NCBI GenBank assembly: GCA_964651755.1
Contig: CAZYZD010000003.1
Span: forward strand, 1-55,236
Length of the DNA: 55,236 bases
Reading direction: 5' to 3'
From: QNZT01 sp964651755
GTDB lineage: Bacteria; Campylobacterota; Campylobacteria; Campylobacterales; QNZT01
The position numbers and the translations under genes were made by a program. The notes below the pieces were generated by a model, which worked only from the letters and a program-made list of their open reading frames with translations, was not told the DNA's origin and made no database searches. Of the stretch, positions 8,864 through 16,542 are shown in pieces (position 1 is the stretch's first letter; every line of letters begins with the position of its first letter).

Positions 8864-9419
8864 CGTTTATCTCTTTAAAGTGTGCAAGATTTTGTCCGAT
8901 AAGCTTTTCAACAAAAGTGCCGGAGGGAATAGTCGCATCCAGATGATCGGAGACAATTTTATATAAAGATATTTTTTCAGAGGAAAGAAACTTTCCTGCG
9001 GCACTGAAAAAACCGCTGCTTTCCATATCTACAAGATGGTATTTCTCAATTTTTTTTCTCTGGGGTTGAGAATATGAAGCAATAGTCGTATAAGTTAAAG
9101 AAGTGTGCTTTACCGGAAGATGATAAACTTTGTCGGTTTGTGTATCGATAATTTTGCGAATAGCGTAGCAATTTCCCGGCTGGTCTTTCTCTTTGGTTGA
9201 ACCGCAGATGCCGATATTGACAATCTGGTCTGTTTGCGGATTTTTTGAAAGTATATACGTTGTTGCTATTGCACTGGCAACAGGAGTCATTCCACTGATA
9301 ATCAGCAGCATATCCTGACCGGCATAGAGGGGGAAAAGTGCATCCTCTTTTTTTCGGAGTCGATATTTTTCTATGATTGGTTTTGCCTCGGCATAGAGGG
9401 CAGTTACGATAATTGTCAT
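8856..9419 (-). CDS. Nucleoside phosphorylase superfamily protein, short
   Basis: 187 residues with the alpha/beta fold signatures of the purine nucleoside phosphorylase/MTAN superfamily: an N-terminal TALYAEAKPI strand, NIGICGST in the middle, and VDMESSGF near residue 130, corresponding to the ribose-binding VDMEAAA motif of MTA/SAH nucleosidase. It is about 40 residues shorter than MTAN, so it may be a futalosine-type or other nucleosidase, or a diverged paralogue. The substrate cannot be assigned from sequence. A minus-strand TACAAT box lies exactly 6 bases before the ATG with no Shine-Dalgarno, pointing to a leaderless mRNA. Confidence 0.65.
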   Translation of the reverse strand: MTIIVTALYAEAKPIIEKYRLRKKEDALFPLYAGQDMLLIISGMTPVASAIATTYILSKNPQTDQIVNIGICGSTKEKDQPGNCYAIRKIIDTQTDKVYHLPVKHTSLTYTTIASYSQPQRKKIEKYHLVDMESSGFFSAAGKFLSSEKISLYKIVSDHLDATIPSGTFVEKLIGQNLAHFKEINAT

Positions 9420-9425
9420 AAAAAG

Positions 9426-9431
9426 ATTGTA
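9426..9431 (-). promoter_or_regulatory. -10 box giving a leaderless transcript (nucleosidase-like gene)
   Basis: Minus strand: TACAAT, then CTTTTT, then ATG (9417-9419). The geometry matches the boxes at 3067, 38317 and 42527. Confidence 0.45.
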
Positions 9432-9453
9432 GTAAAAAAAGGTTTAGAGGGAG

Positions 9454-9490
9454 AAAAAATGGAGTTCTCTTCCCCTTGACGGGAAGAGAA
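9454..9490 (-). terminator. Rho-independent terminator of tpx
   Basis: A perfect 10-bp stem (TTCTCTTCCC at 9465-9474, GGGAAGAGAA at 9481-9490) with a 6-nt loop. On the minus strand it is followed shortly by six T (9459-9454). It begins 7 bp after the tpx stop codon. Confidence 0.8.
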
Positions 9491-9497
9491 AAGTAAT

Positions 9498-10016
9498 TTA
9501 TGCTGCTGTTTTTTTAGCCGCTTCGATAGCTTCTGCGTATTCTGGTTCTTCTGTAATTTCCGGTACGATTTGTTTATATGTAACAGTACCGTCTTTGTCG
9601 ATTACAAAGATTGCTCTGCATGTTACACCTGCAAGTGGTCCCTCCTGGATAAGAACACCATATGTGTTTGCAAAATCTTTGTTTCTGAAGTCTGATGCTA
9701 CTGTAAGGTTTTCAATCCCCTCTGCTGAACAGAATCTTCCTGCTGCAAATGGTAAGTCCATAGAGATAACTGTAGTGTCAACACCTTCGATTTTTGCTGC
9801 TTCTTCGTTGAATTTTCTTGTCTCAGCCGCACATACAGGTGTATCGAGTGATGGAACAACTACTAACAATTGTACTTTATCCTGTGCACCACCTACAGTC
9901 TTGTCTGCAAGACCTTCCGAGTTTGTTACTACAACTTCCGGTGCTTTATCTCCAACGTTTACTTCTCCGGTACCGCCAATTTTTACGTCATTACCTTTTA
10001 ACTTTACAGTTGCCAT
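9498..10016 (-). CDS. tpx: Thiol peroxidase Tpx (atypical 2-Cys peroxiredoxin)
   Basis: 172 residues, full length for the family. It reduces hydrogen and alkyl peroxides using thioredoxin. The peroxidatic cysteine is in PSLDTPVC (C62) and the resolving cysteine in FCSAEG (C96), matching C61 and C95 of E. coli Tpx; R/T positions around the active site (TPVCAAETRKF) are intact. No signal peptide is present, so it is probably cytosolic. It is a single gene with its own promoter (TATAAT at 10057-10062, AAGGAT before ATG) and a strong terminator. An FNR-type palindrome lies upstream and may link expression to oxygen or nitric oxide. Confidence 0.95.
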   Translation of the reverse strand: MATVKLKGNDVKIGGTGEVNVGDKAPEVVVTNSEGLADKTVGGAQDKVQLLVVVPSLDTPVCAAETRKFNEEAAKIEGVDTTVISMDLPFAAGRFCSAEGIENLTVASDFRNKDFANTYGVLIQEGPLAGVTCRAIFVIDKDGTVTYKQIVPEITEEPEYAEAIEAAKKTAA

Positions 10017-10056
10017 GTTTATCCTTTTAATTATAATTTTTTTTAATTGAACCAGA

Positions 10057-10062
10057 ATTATA
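10057..10062 (-). promoter_or_regulatory. -10 box of tpx
   Basis: TATAAT on the minus strand predicts a transcription start near 10050 and a ~33-nt leader containing AAGGAT before the ATG. Confidence 0.6.
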
Positions 10063-10067
10063 ACCTA

Positions 10068-10088
10068 TTAAGATAAAAATAGTCTTAA
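10068..10088. repeat. Inverted repeat TTAAGA-N9-TCTTAA in the tpx promoter
   Basis: Arms 10068-10073 and 10083-10088 are perfect complements. They span the expected -35 region of tpx and abut the FNR-type box. This is a possible second operator. Confidence 0.35.
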
Positions 10089-10102
10089 TTGATCTGGATC
10101 AA
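10089..10102. promoter_or_regulatory. Perfect FNR/CRP-family binding-site consensus
   Basis: TTGATCTGGATCAA is an exact match to the FNR consensus TTGAT-N4-ATCAA, inside an 18-bp palindrome (10087-10104). Its centre lies about 45 bp upstream of the inferred tpx start, close to the class II activator position, and it is about 100 bp upstream of dgkA. The regulator is not encoded in this window. Confidence 0.6.
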
Positions 10103-10198
10103 TTCTAAAATTATAGCAGAATCTAAACGTTTTATAGAAAAAAAGACAATATTTTTGCTATTATTCATAAAAAATAGTGTTATTCAGGATTTTGTATT

Positions 10199-10561
10199 AT
10201 GCGTAATCAGCCAAGATATTCTATTTTCAAAAATGCAAAGTACGCTATTGACGGTGTTGTGGCGGCATTTAAAATGGAAACCTCTTTTAAACTTGAACTC
10301 TTTTTCGGTATTTTTCTTATTGTTGCCATTGTATGGCTCCCCTTTACTTTCTATGGCAAAATGGTCTTGATGGTGACACTTGTACTGATACCTATAGTAG
10401 AACTTTTGAACTCTGCGATTGAAAATGTTGTCGATCTTGCTACCAAAGAGATTCATCCTCTGGCAAAAAATGCCAAAGATATGGGAGCGGCAGCTGTACT
10501 TTTTTCACTCCTGTTGCATCTTGGATGTTGGATAACTATTATTTATGAAGAGTTGTTGTAG
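10199..10561 (+). CDS. dgkA: Diacylglycerol kinase DgkA (integral membrane)
   Basis: 120 residues with three hydrophobic segments, as in the small trimeric prokaryotic diacylglycerol kinase. The signature ELLNSAIENVVDLATKEIHPLAKNAKDMGAAAV (about residues 65-98) matches the catalytic region of E. coli DgkA. It phosphorylates diacylglycerol to phosphatidic acid, recycling the diacylglycerol released when head groups are transferred to periplasmic glycans. That fits with the EptA-like enzyme encoded nearby. TATTAT at 10159-10164 is a plausible -10. The next gene starts directly after its stop (TAG-ATG). Confidence 0.93.
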   Translation: MRNQPRYSIFKNAKYAIDGVVAAFKMETSFKLELFFGIFLIVAIVWLPFTFYGKMVLMVTLVLIPIVELLNSAIENVVDLATKEIHPLAKNAKDMGAAAVLFSLLLHLGCWITIIYEELL

Positions 10562-11365
10562 ATGAAAGTACCTTATATAAGTATTGCTGTTTTATGTTTG
10601 ATTGTAGTTGTCTCATTTTTCGGAGGGGATTTTTATACACACTCTCCCTACCTTTTGAACAAGGAGGCTATTCTTGTGCCGCCTTCTGCGGAACACCCTT
10701 TCGGTACGGATCGTCTGGGAAGAGATTTGCTTGCAAGAGTGATTGAAGGAGGGAAAGTCTCTTTGAGTATCGGTGTCGGCTCCGCTATACTCTCAAGTCT
10801 TCTGGGATTGATTATCGGTGTCAGCAGCGGTTTTTTCAAAGGCAAAACAGATAAACTCATTGTCATCATGATCGATCTTTTTCTGACATTTCCTACATTT
10901 TTCCTTTTGCTGGCGTTGATCAGTTATATGAGTGCTTCTGTATGGGTGTTGATTTTTATTATCTCTGTAACAGGCTGGATGGGTATGGCGAGGTTGATTC
11001 GGAGTGAGAGTTTTGCTATTTCAAGCAAGCCCTATATTAAAGTACTGAAAGCTTCCGGCGTCAGCCGTCTGAAAATTATTCTCAAATATTTCACCCCATT
11101 GCTGGCACCGATCTTTTTTATCTCTTTTACCTTTGGAGTAGGGGGTGCGATACTGGCAGAGAGTGGATTGAGTTTTCTGGGAATCGGGATTATGCCGCCG
11201 CAGATTAGCTGGGGAAGTGTTTTGAGCGAAGGGAAAGGGGTTGTTGATATTGCGTGGTGGCTCAGTTTCTTCCCCGGATTGATGATTTTTCTGGTGATTT
11301 ACGCACTGGTGAATATTTCCGACTATCTGCAAAGTAAAACCAATCAGAAAGAGAGTGTTGTTTAA
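10562..11365 (+). CDS. DppC-type ABC transporter permease, isolated
   Basis: 267 residues. An N-terminal membrane helix is followed by the periplasmic segment HPFGTDRLGRDLLARVI, the classic start of DppC/OppC permeases, and then five further membrane segments. The cytoplasmic EAA-loop region (about residues 150-185, SSKPYIKVLKASGVSRLKIILKYFTPLL) contacts the ATPases. It would form half of the membrane channel of a peptide or nickel importer. No DppB partner, substrate-binding protein or ATPase is nearby, so the partners must be elsewhere. It follows dgkA without a gap and overlaps the next gene by 11 bp. Confidence 0.85.
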   Translation: MKVPYISIAVLCLIVVVSFFGGDFYTHSPYLLNKEAILVPPSAEHPFGTDRLGRDLLARVIEGGKVSLSIGVGSAILSSLLGLIIGVSSGFFKGKTDKLIVIMIDLFLTFPTFFLLLALISYMSASVWVLIFIISVTGWMGMARLIRSESFAISSKPYIKVLKASGVSRLKIILKYFTPLLAPIFFISFTFGVGGAILAESGLSFLGIGIMPPQISWGSVLSEGKGVVDIAWWLSFFPGLMIFLVIYALVNISDYLQSKTNQKESVV

Positions 11366-12131
11366 AGGGGTGGAGAAAAGCCAACTTTTTGCACTTCTTG
11401 AAGAGGAGGTCTCTAAAAGAGATAGTGCAACGGAATTGACACCGGATAAACCTGATCCGCTCCTGGTTGCGAAAAAATTTGAAGATACATATATCGCTTT
11501 GATATGTGCACTTTTTGGTTATGGTAATGCCGCACAAATTGTCAAATTTCTCAACTCTCTTGATTTTTCTCTGCTGGATGAAGAGGAAAATAAGATTCGT
11601 CAAGCACTGCGGTATCATTACTATCGTTTTCAAAAAAGCGAAGATGTAACAGCACTCTTTATTGCGCTGCGCCGGCTGAAGCAGGACTCTGCAATGGAAG
11701 AGATTTTTTTGGAAGGGTATAAAAAAGAGGGATCCGTACTGGAAGGCATCAGTGCTGTGATCTTGAAAATGAAAAGCCTTTATCCTTATGAAAGCAGAGG
11801 ATACCACTTTTTACTGGGTGCGCCTTACCATAAAGGGGTAAAATCACCCTATAAACGATGGAATATGTTTCTGCGCTGGATGGTACGTAGAGATTCTCTC
11901 GATATGGGACTCTGGAAGCATGTTTTGCGTGCTGATCTTTTGATACCTCTGGATACGCATACCTTTCATGTTTCTCGTAAACTTGGGCTTTTGAAACGAA
12001 AAACATATGATCTCAAAGCTGTTCTTGAGTTGACAGAAAGACTCAAAGAGTTCGATAGAAACGATCCTGTCAAGTATGATTTTGCACTCTACCGGCTGGG
12101 ACAGGAAAGGGTTTTAGCTCATCTTAAATGA
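11355..12131 (+). CDS. TIGR02757 family (DUF2400) protein
   Basis: 258 residues. The pattern SPYKRWNMFLRWMVR...DMGLW...IPLDTHTFHVSRKLGLL...DPVKYDFALYRLGQ (about residues 155-250) is diagnostic of TIGR02757/DUF2400. The IPLDTH element resembles the VPVDTHV element of HhH-GPD DNA glycosylases, hinting at a nucleic-acid-related fold, but no enzyme activity is established to my knowledge. A GTG start at 11355 lies inside the end of the permease gene. A second GTG at 11370 directly after AAAGGG has no spacing, so the first start is preferred. Probably co-transcribed with dgkA. Confidence 0.75.
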   Translation: MLFKGVEKSQLFALLEEEVSKRDSATELTPDKPDPLLVAKKFEDTYIALICALFGYGNAAQIVKFLNSLDFSLLDEEENKIRQALRYHYYRFQKSEDVTALFIALRRLKQDSAMEEIFLEGYKKEGSVLEGISAVILKMKSLYPYESRGYHFLLGAPYHKGVKSPYKRWNMFLRWMVRRDSLDMGLWKHVLRADLLIPLDTHTFHVSRKLGLLKRKTYDLKAVLELTERLKEFDRNDPVKYDFALYRLGQERVLAHLK

Positions 12132-12179
12132 AATTTGTGTAAAATCTCGCAAATTATCTTCTGTATAAAAGGACTTTTC

Positions 12180-12860
12180 GTGAATGAAGTTTTTACTTTT
12201 CTAGGTTTACTCTCCCATAATCATACTTTTATCATCGTTGCACATACGCTTTTGGTAGCTGGACTTGTGCTTTGGTTTGCTAAATCGGCAAGTACCGGTT
12301 TACAGGTTGTTCCCAAAGGTGCGCAAAACGTTGCTGAGGCATATCTCGGCGGTGTTGTTGCAATGGGTAAAGATGTTATCGGTGAAAAAAATGCAAGAAA
12401 ATATCTTCCGCTTGTAGCGACAATCGGTTTGGTTGTACTGGTAGGAAACCTGATCGGTATTATTCCCGGTTTTGAATCTCCGACAAGCAATATCAACTTT
12501 ACACTTGCTCTGGCATTGATTGTTTTTATCTACTATAACTATGAAGGTATCCGCAAAAATGGTGTAATTGATTACTTCAAACACTTTATGGGACCTGAGC
12601 CGCTTCTTGCGCCGTTGATGTTCCCGATTGAAATTGTTTCGCATCTATCACGTATTATCTCCCTCTCTTTCCGTCTTTTCGGTAATATCAAAGGTGATGA
12701 TCTTTTCCTCGCGGTTATCCTGATGCTTGCACCGTTTGTGGCACCGCTTGCGCCGTTTGCACTTCTGACATTTTCCGCATTGCTTCAGGCGTTTATCTTC
12801 ATGATCCTGACATATGTATATCTTGCAGGTGCAGTAAGCTTGCACGAAGAATCTCTGTAG
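12180..12860 (+). CDS. atpB: ATP synthase F0 subunit a
   Basis: 226 residues with five or more membrane helices. Subunit a forms the proton half-channels beside the c-ring; the essential arginine is in SLSFRLFGNI (R165). GTG at 12180, after AAAAGGA (12168-12174), is preferred over an upstream in-frame ATG at 12135. The latter would add residues with no homology and overlaps the leader. In Campylobacterota atpB is typically encoded away from the other ATP synthase genes, as here. TAAAAT at 12140-12145 is a candidate -10. Confidence 0.93.
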   Translation: MNEVFTFLGLLSHNHTFIIVAHTLLVAGLVLWFAKSASTGLQVVPKGAQNVAEAYLGGVVAMGKDVIGEKNARKYLPLVATIGLVVLVGNLIGIIPGFESPTSNINFTLALALIVFIYYNYEGIRKNGVIDYFKHFMGPEPLLAPLMFPIEIVSHLSRIISLSFRLFGNIKGDDLFLAVILMLAPFVAPLAPFALLTFSALLQAFIFMILTYVYLAGAVSLHEESL

Positions 12861-12872
12861 ATTTTTCTTCAG

Positions 12873-13175
12873 ATGCACAAAAATTACGAAAAGATACTCA
12901 GTTTTATGCAGGGCGCCTCATGGGGCGCCGTGATAATAGGTGCGTATCTTCTCTTTACACTTTTTTATCCGTTTGGTTTGATAATTGCACTGATTGGAGG
13001 ATTTTTCGGTGCGAGCATCGGTCTTTTCATGGTAATCTTTTTCGAGATGGCAAATTTGAAACTCGAAATTTACAAAGAGAAAAAAGAGCATACCAAACTT
13101 TTAAAACGCATGGTCTATCTTCTGGAAAGGTTAAATGCGAACCAGGCATCGGATGAAAAGTTATCTGATCACTGA
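12873..13175 (+). CDS. Small membrane protein with C-terminal coiled coil, unknown
   Basis: 100 residues. Two adjacent hydrophobic, glycine-rich helices (about 15-34 and 36-57) are followed by a charged helical tail (LKLEIYKEKKEHTKLLKRMVYLLERLNA) likely to be a coiled coil in the cytosol. No recognised family. It starts 12 bp after atpB and overlaps the ThiE-like gene by 23 bp, so it belongs to an atpB operon. A role with ATP synthase cannot be inferred from sequence alone. Confidence 0.6.
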   Translation: MHKNYEKILSFMQGASWGAVIIGAYLLFTLFYPFGLIIALIGGFFGASIGLFMVIFFEMANLKLEIYKEKKEHTKLLKRMVYLLERLNANQASDEKLSDH

Positions 13176-13704
13176 TCCTGCCTATTATCATACACTTCCC
13201 GATTTTCAAATTTATCTTCAAAACATCTACCGTAAACATCAGCCGGATATCGCCTGTTTCAGAGATAAAGTCAATAACGATATTGTTTCGTATGCAAAAC
13301 ATTTTTTAACTATTTCAAAAGAACAGAATATACCGCTTATTTTGATTAACCATTCTGTTTCACTTGCATTGTCACTTGGTTTTGACGGTGTTCATCTTAC
13401 GTCTTCCCAATTTGGAGAGATAGCCTATGCCAAAGAGCAGGGACTTTATGTTTTTATCAGTACCCACTCTCTTTTTGAAGCGACAGAAGCGCAAAGGCTT
13501 GGTGCAGATGCAGTTACATACAGTCCAGTTTTTAAAAGCCCGGGGAAGGGAGAACCAAAAGGGATAGCATCCTTAAATGATGTTGTTGGGGCATTAGATA
13601 AAGTTGCGGTTTTTGCACTGGGAGGTATTATTTCTGAGAAAGAAATCAAGGCTCTGGAGCATACAAATGTTGATGGATTCGCCTCAATACGATATTTTAT
13701 TTAA
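13153..13704 (+). CDS. ThiE/TenI-like thiamine phosphate synthase family protein
   Basis: 183 residues, a TIM-barrel of the ThiE/TenI family. Recognisable elements are FRDK (phosphate-binding side of the pyrimidine site), GFDGVHLTSSQ, ISTHSLFEATEAQRLGADAVTYSPVFKSPGKG and ALGGI. ThiE joins the thiazole and pyrimidine phosphates of thiamine. The Mg-binding Asp that normally follows VHLGQ is replaced (SSQ), and the usual P-x-TK loop reads SPGKG. The protein may therefore be a TenI-type thiazole tautomerase or a weak synthase. The ATG at 13153 (MKSYLITDP) is chosen because ThiE proteins begin with this strand; an ATG 18 bp upstream is possible. Confidence 0.65.
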   Translation: MKSYLITDPAYYHTLPDFQIYLQNIYRKHQPDIACFRDKVNNDIVSYAKHFLTISKEQNIPLILINHSVSLALSLGFDGVHLTSSQFGEIAYAKEQGLYVFISTHSLFEATEAQRLGADAVTYSPVFKSPGKGEPKGIASLNDVVGALDKVAVFALGGIISEKEIKALEHTNVDGFASIRYFI

Positions 13705-13735
13705 TTGGTATTAATTAAATAAATTAAACTTTTGT

Positions 13736-13741
13736 TATAAT
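13736..13741 (+). promoter_or_regulatory. -10 box of the GGDEF gene
   Basis: TATAAT within a very AT-rich 68-bp gap, 31 bp before the ATG at 13773. Confidence 0.5.
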
Positions 13742-13772
13742 ATATTAAATAATTTAACTATATGAGTTTACT

Positions 13773-15035
13773 ATGAAAAAAAGAGCAAGAACACTTTCCG
13801 GTACAGTCCTGATTGGTATTGCCATCATGATTGTGCTTTTCATCGTTTTTACTGGTATAATTTGGCTGTTACAAACATTAGATGCTTTTGCCGTTCAAAA
13901 TGACGGATTTAAATATGATACATTTTACGATTATGTTAAATATATACCTGCCCCGCAAATGTTTATTATTGTTTTCTTTGGTCTGGGATTGATTGGCGTT
14001 TCTGCAAAATTGATATCGATGCAGTTAAAGAAAAATTTTAAACGTTTTCAAAATGAATTTTTTTATGCTCTGGAAAATAAAGAATTGATGAAACCGGAAC
14101 ATTTCCGATTTGAAGAGTTTACCTATCTGTGTAATTTAATCAATCCGCTTATTGAAAAAATTATTTTTAATGAGACCCAGCTTCAGACTATTATCGATGC
14201 CCAGAAAAGTTTGATAATTACCCGCACACATGACAGAATCATCAATGTAAACCGTGCATTTCTGGAATTTTTCAACATAGATTCACTTGAACAGTTTACA
14301 CAGTCACATGAATGTATATCGGAATTTTTCTCGCAGGAGGATGAAGAGTATACCTATCCGAAAATGGATGGTACGCACTGGGTAAATTATATTTTGCGAA
14401 ATCCGCTCAAAGAACACAAAGTAATGATATATAAAAATAATGAACCGCACATTTTCAGCGTTGATGCAAAAATGAGCAGTAAATATGAGATGTATCGTGT
14501 GGTGATTACATTGACAGATATCAGCAGTATCGAATTTGAAAGAAGAAATCTTATTATAGATGCTACAACCGATCCGTTGACAAAAGCAGCCAACCGCCTC
14601 AAGTTTGATACAATTCTCAAACAGCAGATAGAACTCTCAAAACGATATAATAACAGTTTTTGCATGATTTTACTTGATGTAGACAATTTTAAAAAAATCA
14701 ACGACACCTACGGACATCCGATTGGAGATCAGGTACTTTTTACACTTGCGGAGACATTACGGAACAATGTCCGTAAAAGTGATACTGTAGCGCGCTGGGG
14801 AGGAGAAGAGTTTGCAATTATCTTACCGCATACCAAACTTGTAACGGGAGAAAGAATCGCCGAAAAACTGAGGAACAAGGTGGCATCAATACGCAAAAAA
14901 GGGTTGCCGGCATTTACATGCAGTTTTGGTGTTTCCGAGTACAATAAAGAGCAGACAATAGAAACATTTTTACATGATGTCGATACCAAACTCTATCAGG
15001 CAAAAAACAGCGGTAAAAATTGTGTCATCAGTTAA
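13773..15035 (+). CDS. Membrane PAS-GGDEF diguanylate cyclase
   Basis: 420 residues: two transmembrane helices (about 12-34 and 60-80), a PAS-like domain (about 140-250), and a C-terminal GGDEF domain. The active-site loop reads GGEEF (343-347), an accepted active variant. The product-inhibition I-site RxxD (R334-D337) lies exactly five residues before it. It should make c-di-GMP from two GTP, with feedback inhibition. The short segment between the helices leaves little periplasmic sensor, so the signal probably comes through the PAS domain. It stands alone with its own promoter. Its counterparts in the window are two EAL proteins. Confidence 0.88.
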   Translation: MKKRARTLSGTVLIGIAIMIVLFIVFTGIIWLLQTLDAFAVQNDGFKYDTFYDYVKYIPAPQMFIIVFFGLGLIGVSAKLISMQLKKNFKRFQNEFFYALENKELMKPEHFRFEEFTYLCNLINPLIEKIIFNETQLQTIIDAQKSLIITRTHDRIINVNRAFLEFFNIDSLEQFTQSHECISEFFSQEDEEYTYPKMDGTHWVNYILRNPLKEHKVMIYKNNEPHIFSVDAKMSSKYEMYRVVITLTDISSIEFERRNLIIDATTDPLTKAANRLKFDTILKQQIELSKRYNNSFCMILLDVDNFKKINDTYGHPIGDQVLFTLAETLRNNVRKSDTVARWGGEEFAIILPHTKLVTGERIAEKLRNKVASIRKKGLPAFTCSFGVSEYNKEQTIETFLHDVDTKLYQAKNSGKNCVIS

Positions 15036-15082
15036 CAGCTTTTTATACGATCACATTTAAAGCCAAATCATAGTAAAATAGA

Positions 15083-15088
15083 TATAAT
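15083..15088 (+). promoter_or_regulatory. -10 box of the gatB operon
   Basis: TATAAT 23 bp before the ATG at 15112. It probably drives gatB, the K+ channel, the RCK protein and gpsA, which are joined by 1-4 bp overlaps. Confidence 0.55.
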
Positions 15089-15111
15089 TTTACACTAAAG
15101 GTTACGCAACA

Positions 15112-16542
15112 ATGTTTGAAATGGTGATTGGCTTAGAAGTACATATTCAACTTAATACAAAAACAAAAATTTTCTGTTCATGTGCTACCTCTTTCGGAGA
15201 AGCACCCAATACCAATGTCTGTCCTGTCTGTCTGGCGCTGCCGGGCGCTTTGCCTGTTTTAAATATCGAAGCAGTTAAGAAAGCGATCAGTTTCGGGCAT
15301 GCAGTCAATGCAACAGTACATAAAAAGTCGATTTTCAATCGTAAAAACTACTTCTATCCTGATCTTCCAAAAGGATACCAGATAAGTCAGTTCGAAATTC
15401 CCATCGTTGAAAACGGTGAACTCTATATAGATTTTGAAGATGGTAGTTCCAAACGTATTGGAATCACAAGAGCACACCTGGAAGAGGATGCCGGGAAAAA
15501 TATCCATCATGGGGAGGAGAGTCATGTCGATCTGAACCGTGCGGGAACGCCGCTGCTGGAAATTGTCAGCGAACCTGATATCCGCAGTGCGGAAGAGGCG
15601 ATACTCTACCTGAAAAAACTTCATGCAATTGTACGTTATCTGGATATCAGTGATGCAAATATGCAGGAAGGATCATTCCGATGCGATGTCAATATCTCAA
15701 TCCGCCCAAAAGGAGATGAAAAACTTTATACCAGAGTAGAAGTCAAAAACATGAACTCATTCCGTTTTATTCAAAAAGCAATCGAGTATGAGTTTGAGAG
15801 ACAGTGCGATGCCTGGGAAGATGGTGTTTATGATGATGAAGTTTATCAGGAAACGAGACTTTTCAATACAACAACCGGCGAAACCAGAAGTATGCGTGGT
15901 AAAGAAGATAGTGCAGAGTACCGCTACTTCCCGGATCCTGATCTATTGCCTGTAATTTTGACAGATGAGATGATAGAAGAAGGGAAAAAGATTCCGGAAC
16001 TTCCTGATGAAAAGAAAAACAGATTGATCAAAGAGCATGGTATCAAAGCGTATGATGCCGTGATTATTACCTCTTCAGTAGATATGGCACACTATTTTGA
16101 AGCGATGATTGCCGAAGGTGCAAGTGCCAAAAATGCTGTAACCTGGCTTACTGTAGAATTGCAGGGACGTTTGAAAGGTGGTATGACAATTACGGAATCT
16201 CCTGTCAGCGCTCAGAAACTGGCAACTATTGTGAAGCGTATTGAAGATAGTACTATCAGCGGTAAAGCTGCAAAAGAGGTTCTTGATCATCTGATGGAAC
16301 ACCACGACAAAGAGGTCGATAGCGTGATTGATGAACTTGGACTTAAGCAGGTAAGCGATGAAGGTGCTCTTGGCGCTATGATCGATGATATTCTTCAAAA
16401 TAATGAAGATAAAGTCAGCGAATATAAAAATGGTAAAGAGAAACTTTTCGGTTTCTTTGTAGGTCAGGTGATGAAAGCAAGTAAAGGAACTGCGAATCCG
16501 GGGCTTGTCAATAAACTGCTTAAAGAGAAACTCTCCAGTTAA
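15112..16542 (+). CDS. gatB: Asp/Glu-tRNA amidotransferase subunit B
   Basis: 476 residues, full length. GatB is the kinase/tRNA-binding subunit of GatCAB, which converts Glu-tRNA(Gln) and Asp-tRNA(Asn) to Gln- and Asn-tRNA. Family hallmarks: GLEVHIQLNTKTKIFC at the N-terminus, CPVCLALPGALPVLN, the HLEEDAGK and DLNRAGTPLLEIVSEPD motifs, and a YqeY-like tail domain from about residue 330 to the end. gatA and gatC are not adjacent. Its stop codon overlaps the start of the channel gene by one base. Confidence 0.96.
   Translation: MFEMVIGLEVHIQLNTKTKIFCSCATSFGEAPNTNVCPVCLALPGALPVLNIEAVKKAISFGHAVNATVHKKSIFNRKNYFYPDLPKGYQISQFEIPIVENGELYIDFEDGSSKRIGITRAHLEEDAGKNIHHGEESHVDLNRAGTPLLEIVSEPDIRSAEEAILYLKKLHAIVRYLDISDANMQEGSFRCDVNISIRPKGDEKLYTRVEVKNMNSFRFIQKAIEYEFERQCDAWEDGVYDDEVYQETRLFNTTTGETRSMRGKEDSAEYRYFPDPDLLPVILTDEMIEEGKKIPELPDEKKNRLIKEHGIKAYDAVIITSSVDMAHYFEAMIAEGASAKNAVTWLTVELQGRLKGGMTITESPVSAQKLATIVKRIEDSTISGKAAKEVLDHLMEHHDKEVDSVIDELGLKQVSDEGALGAMIDDILQNNEDKVSEYKNGKEKLFGFFVGQVMKASKGTANPGLVNKLLKEKLSS

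Noticed and set aside
12135..12179. Upstream ATG for atpB
   Set aside because: The GTG at 12180 has AAAAGGA at proper spacing and gives the expected N-terminus.
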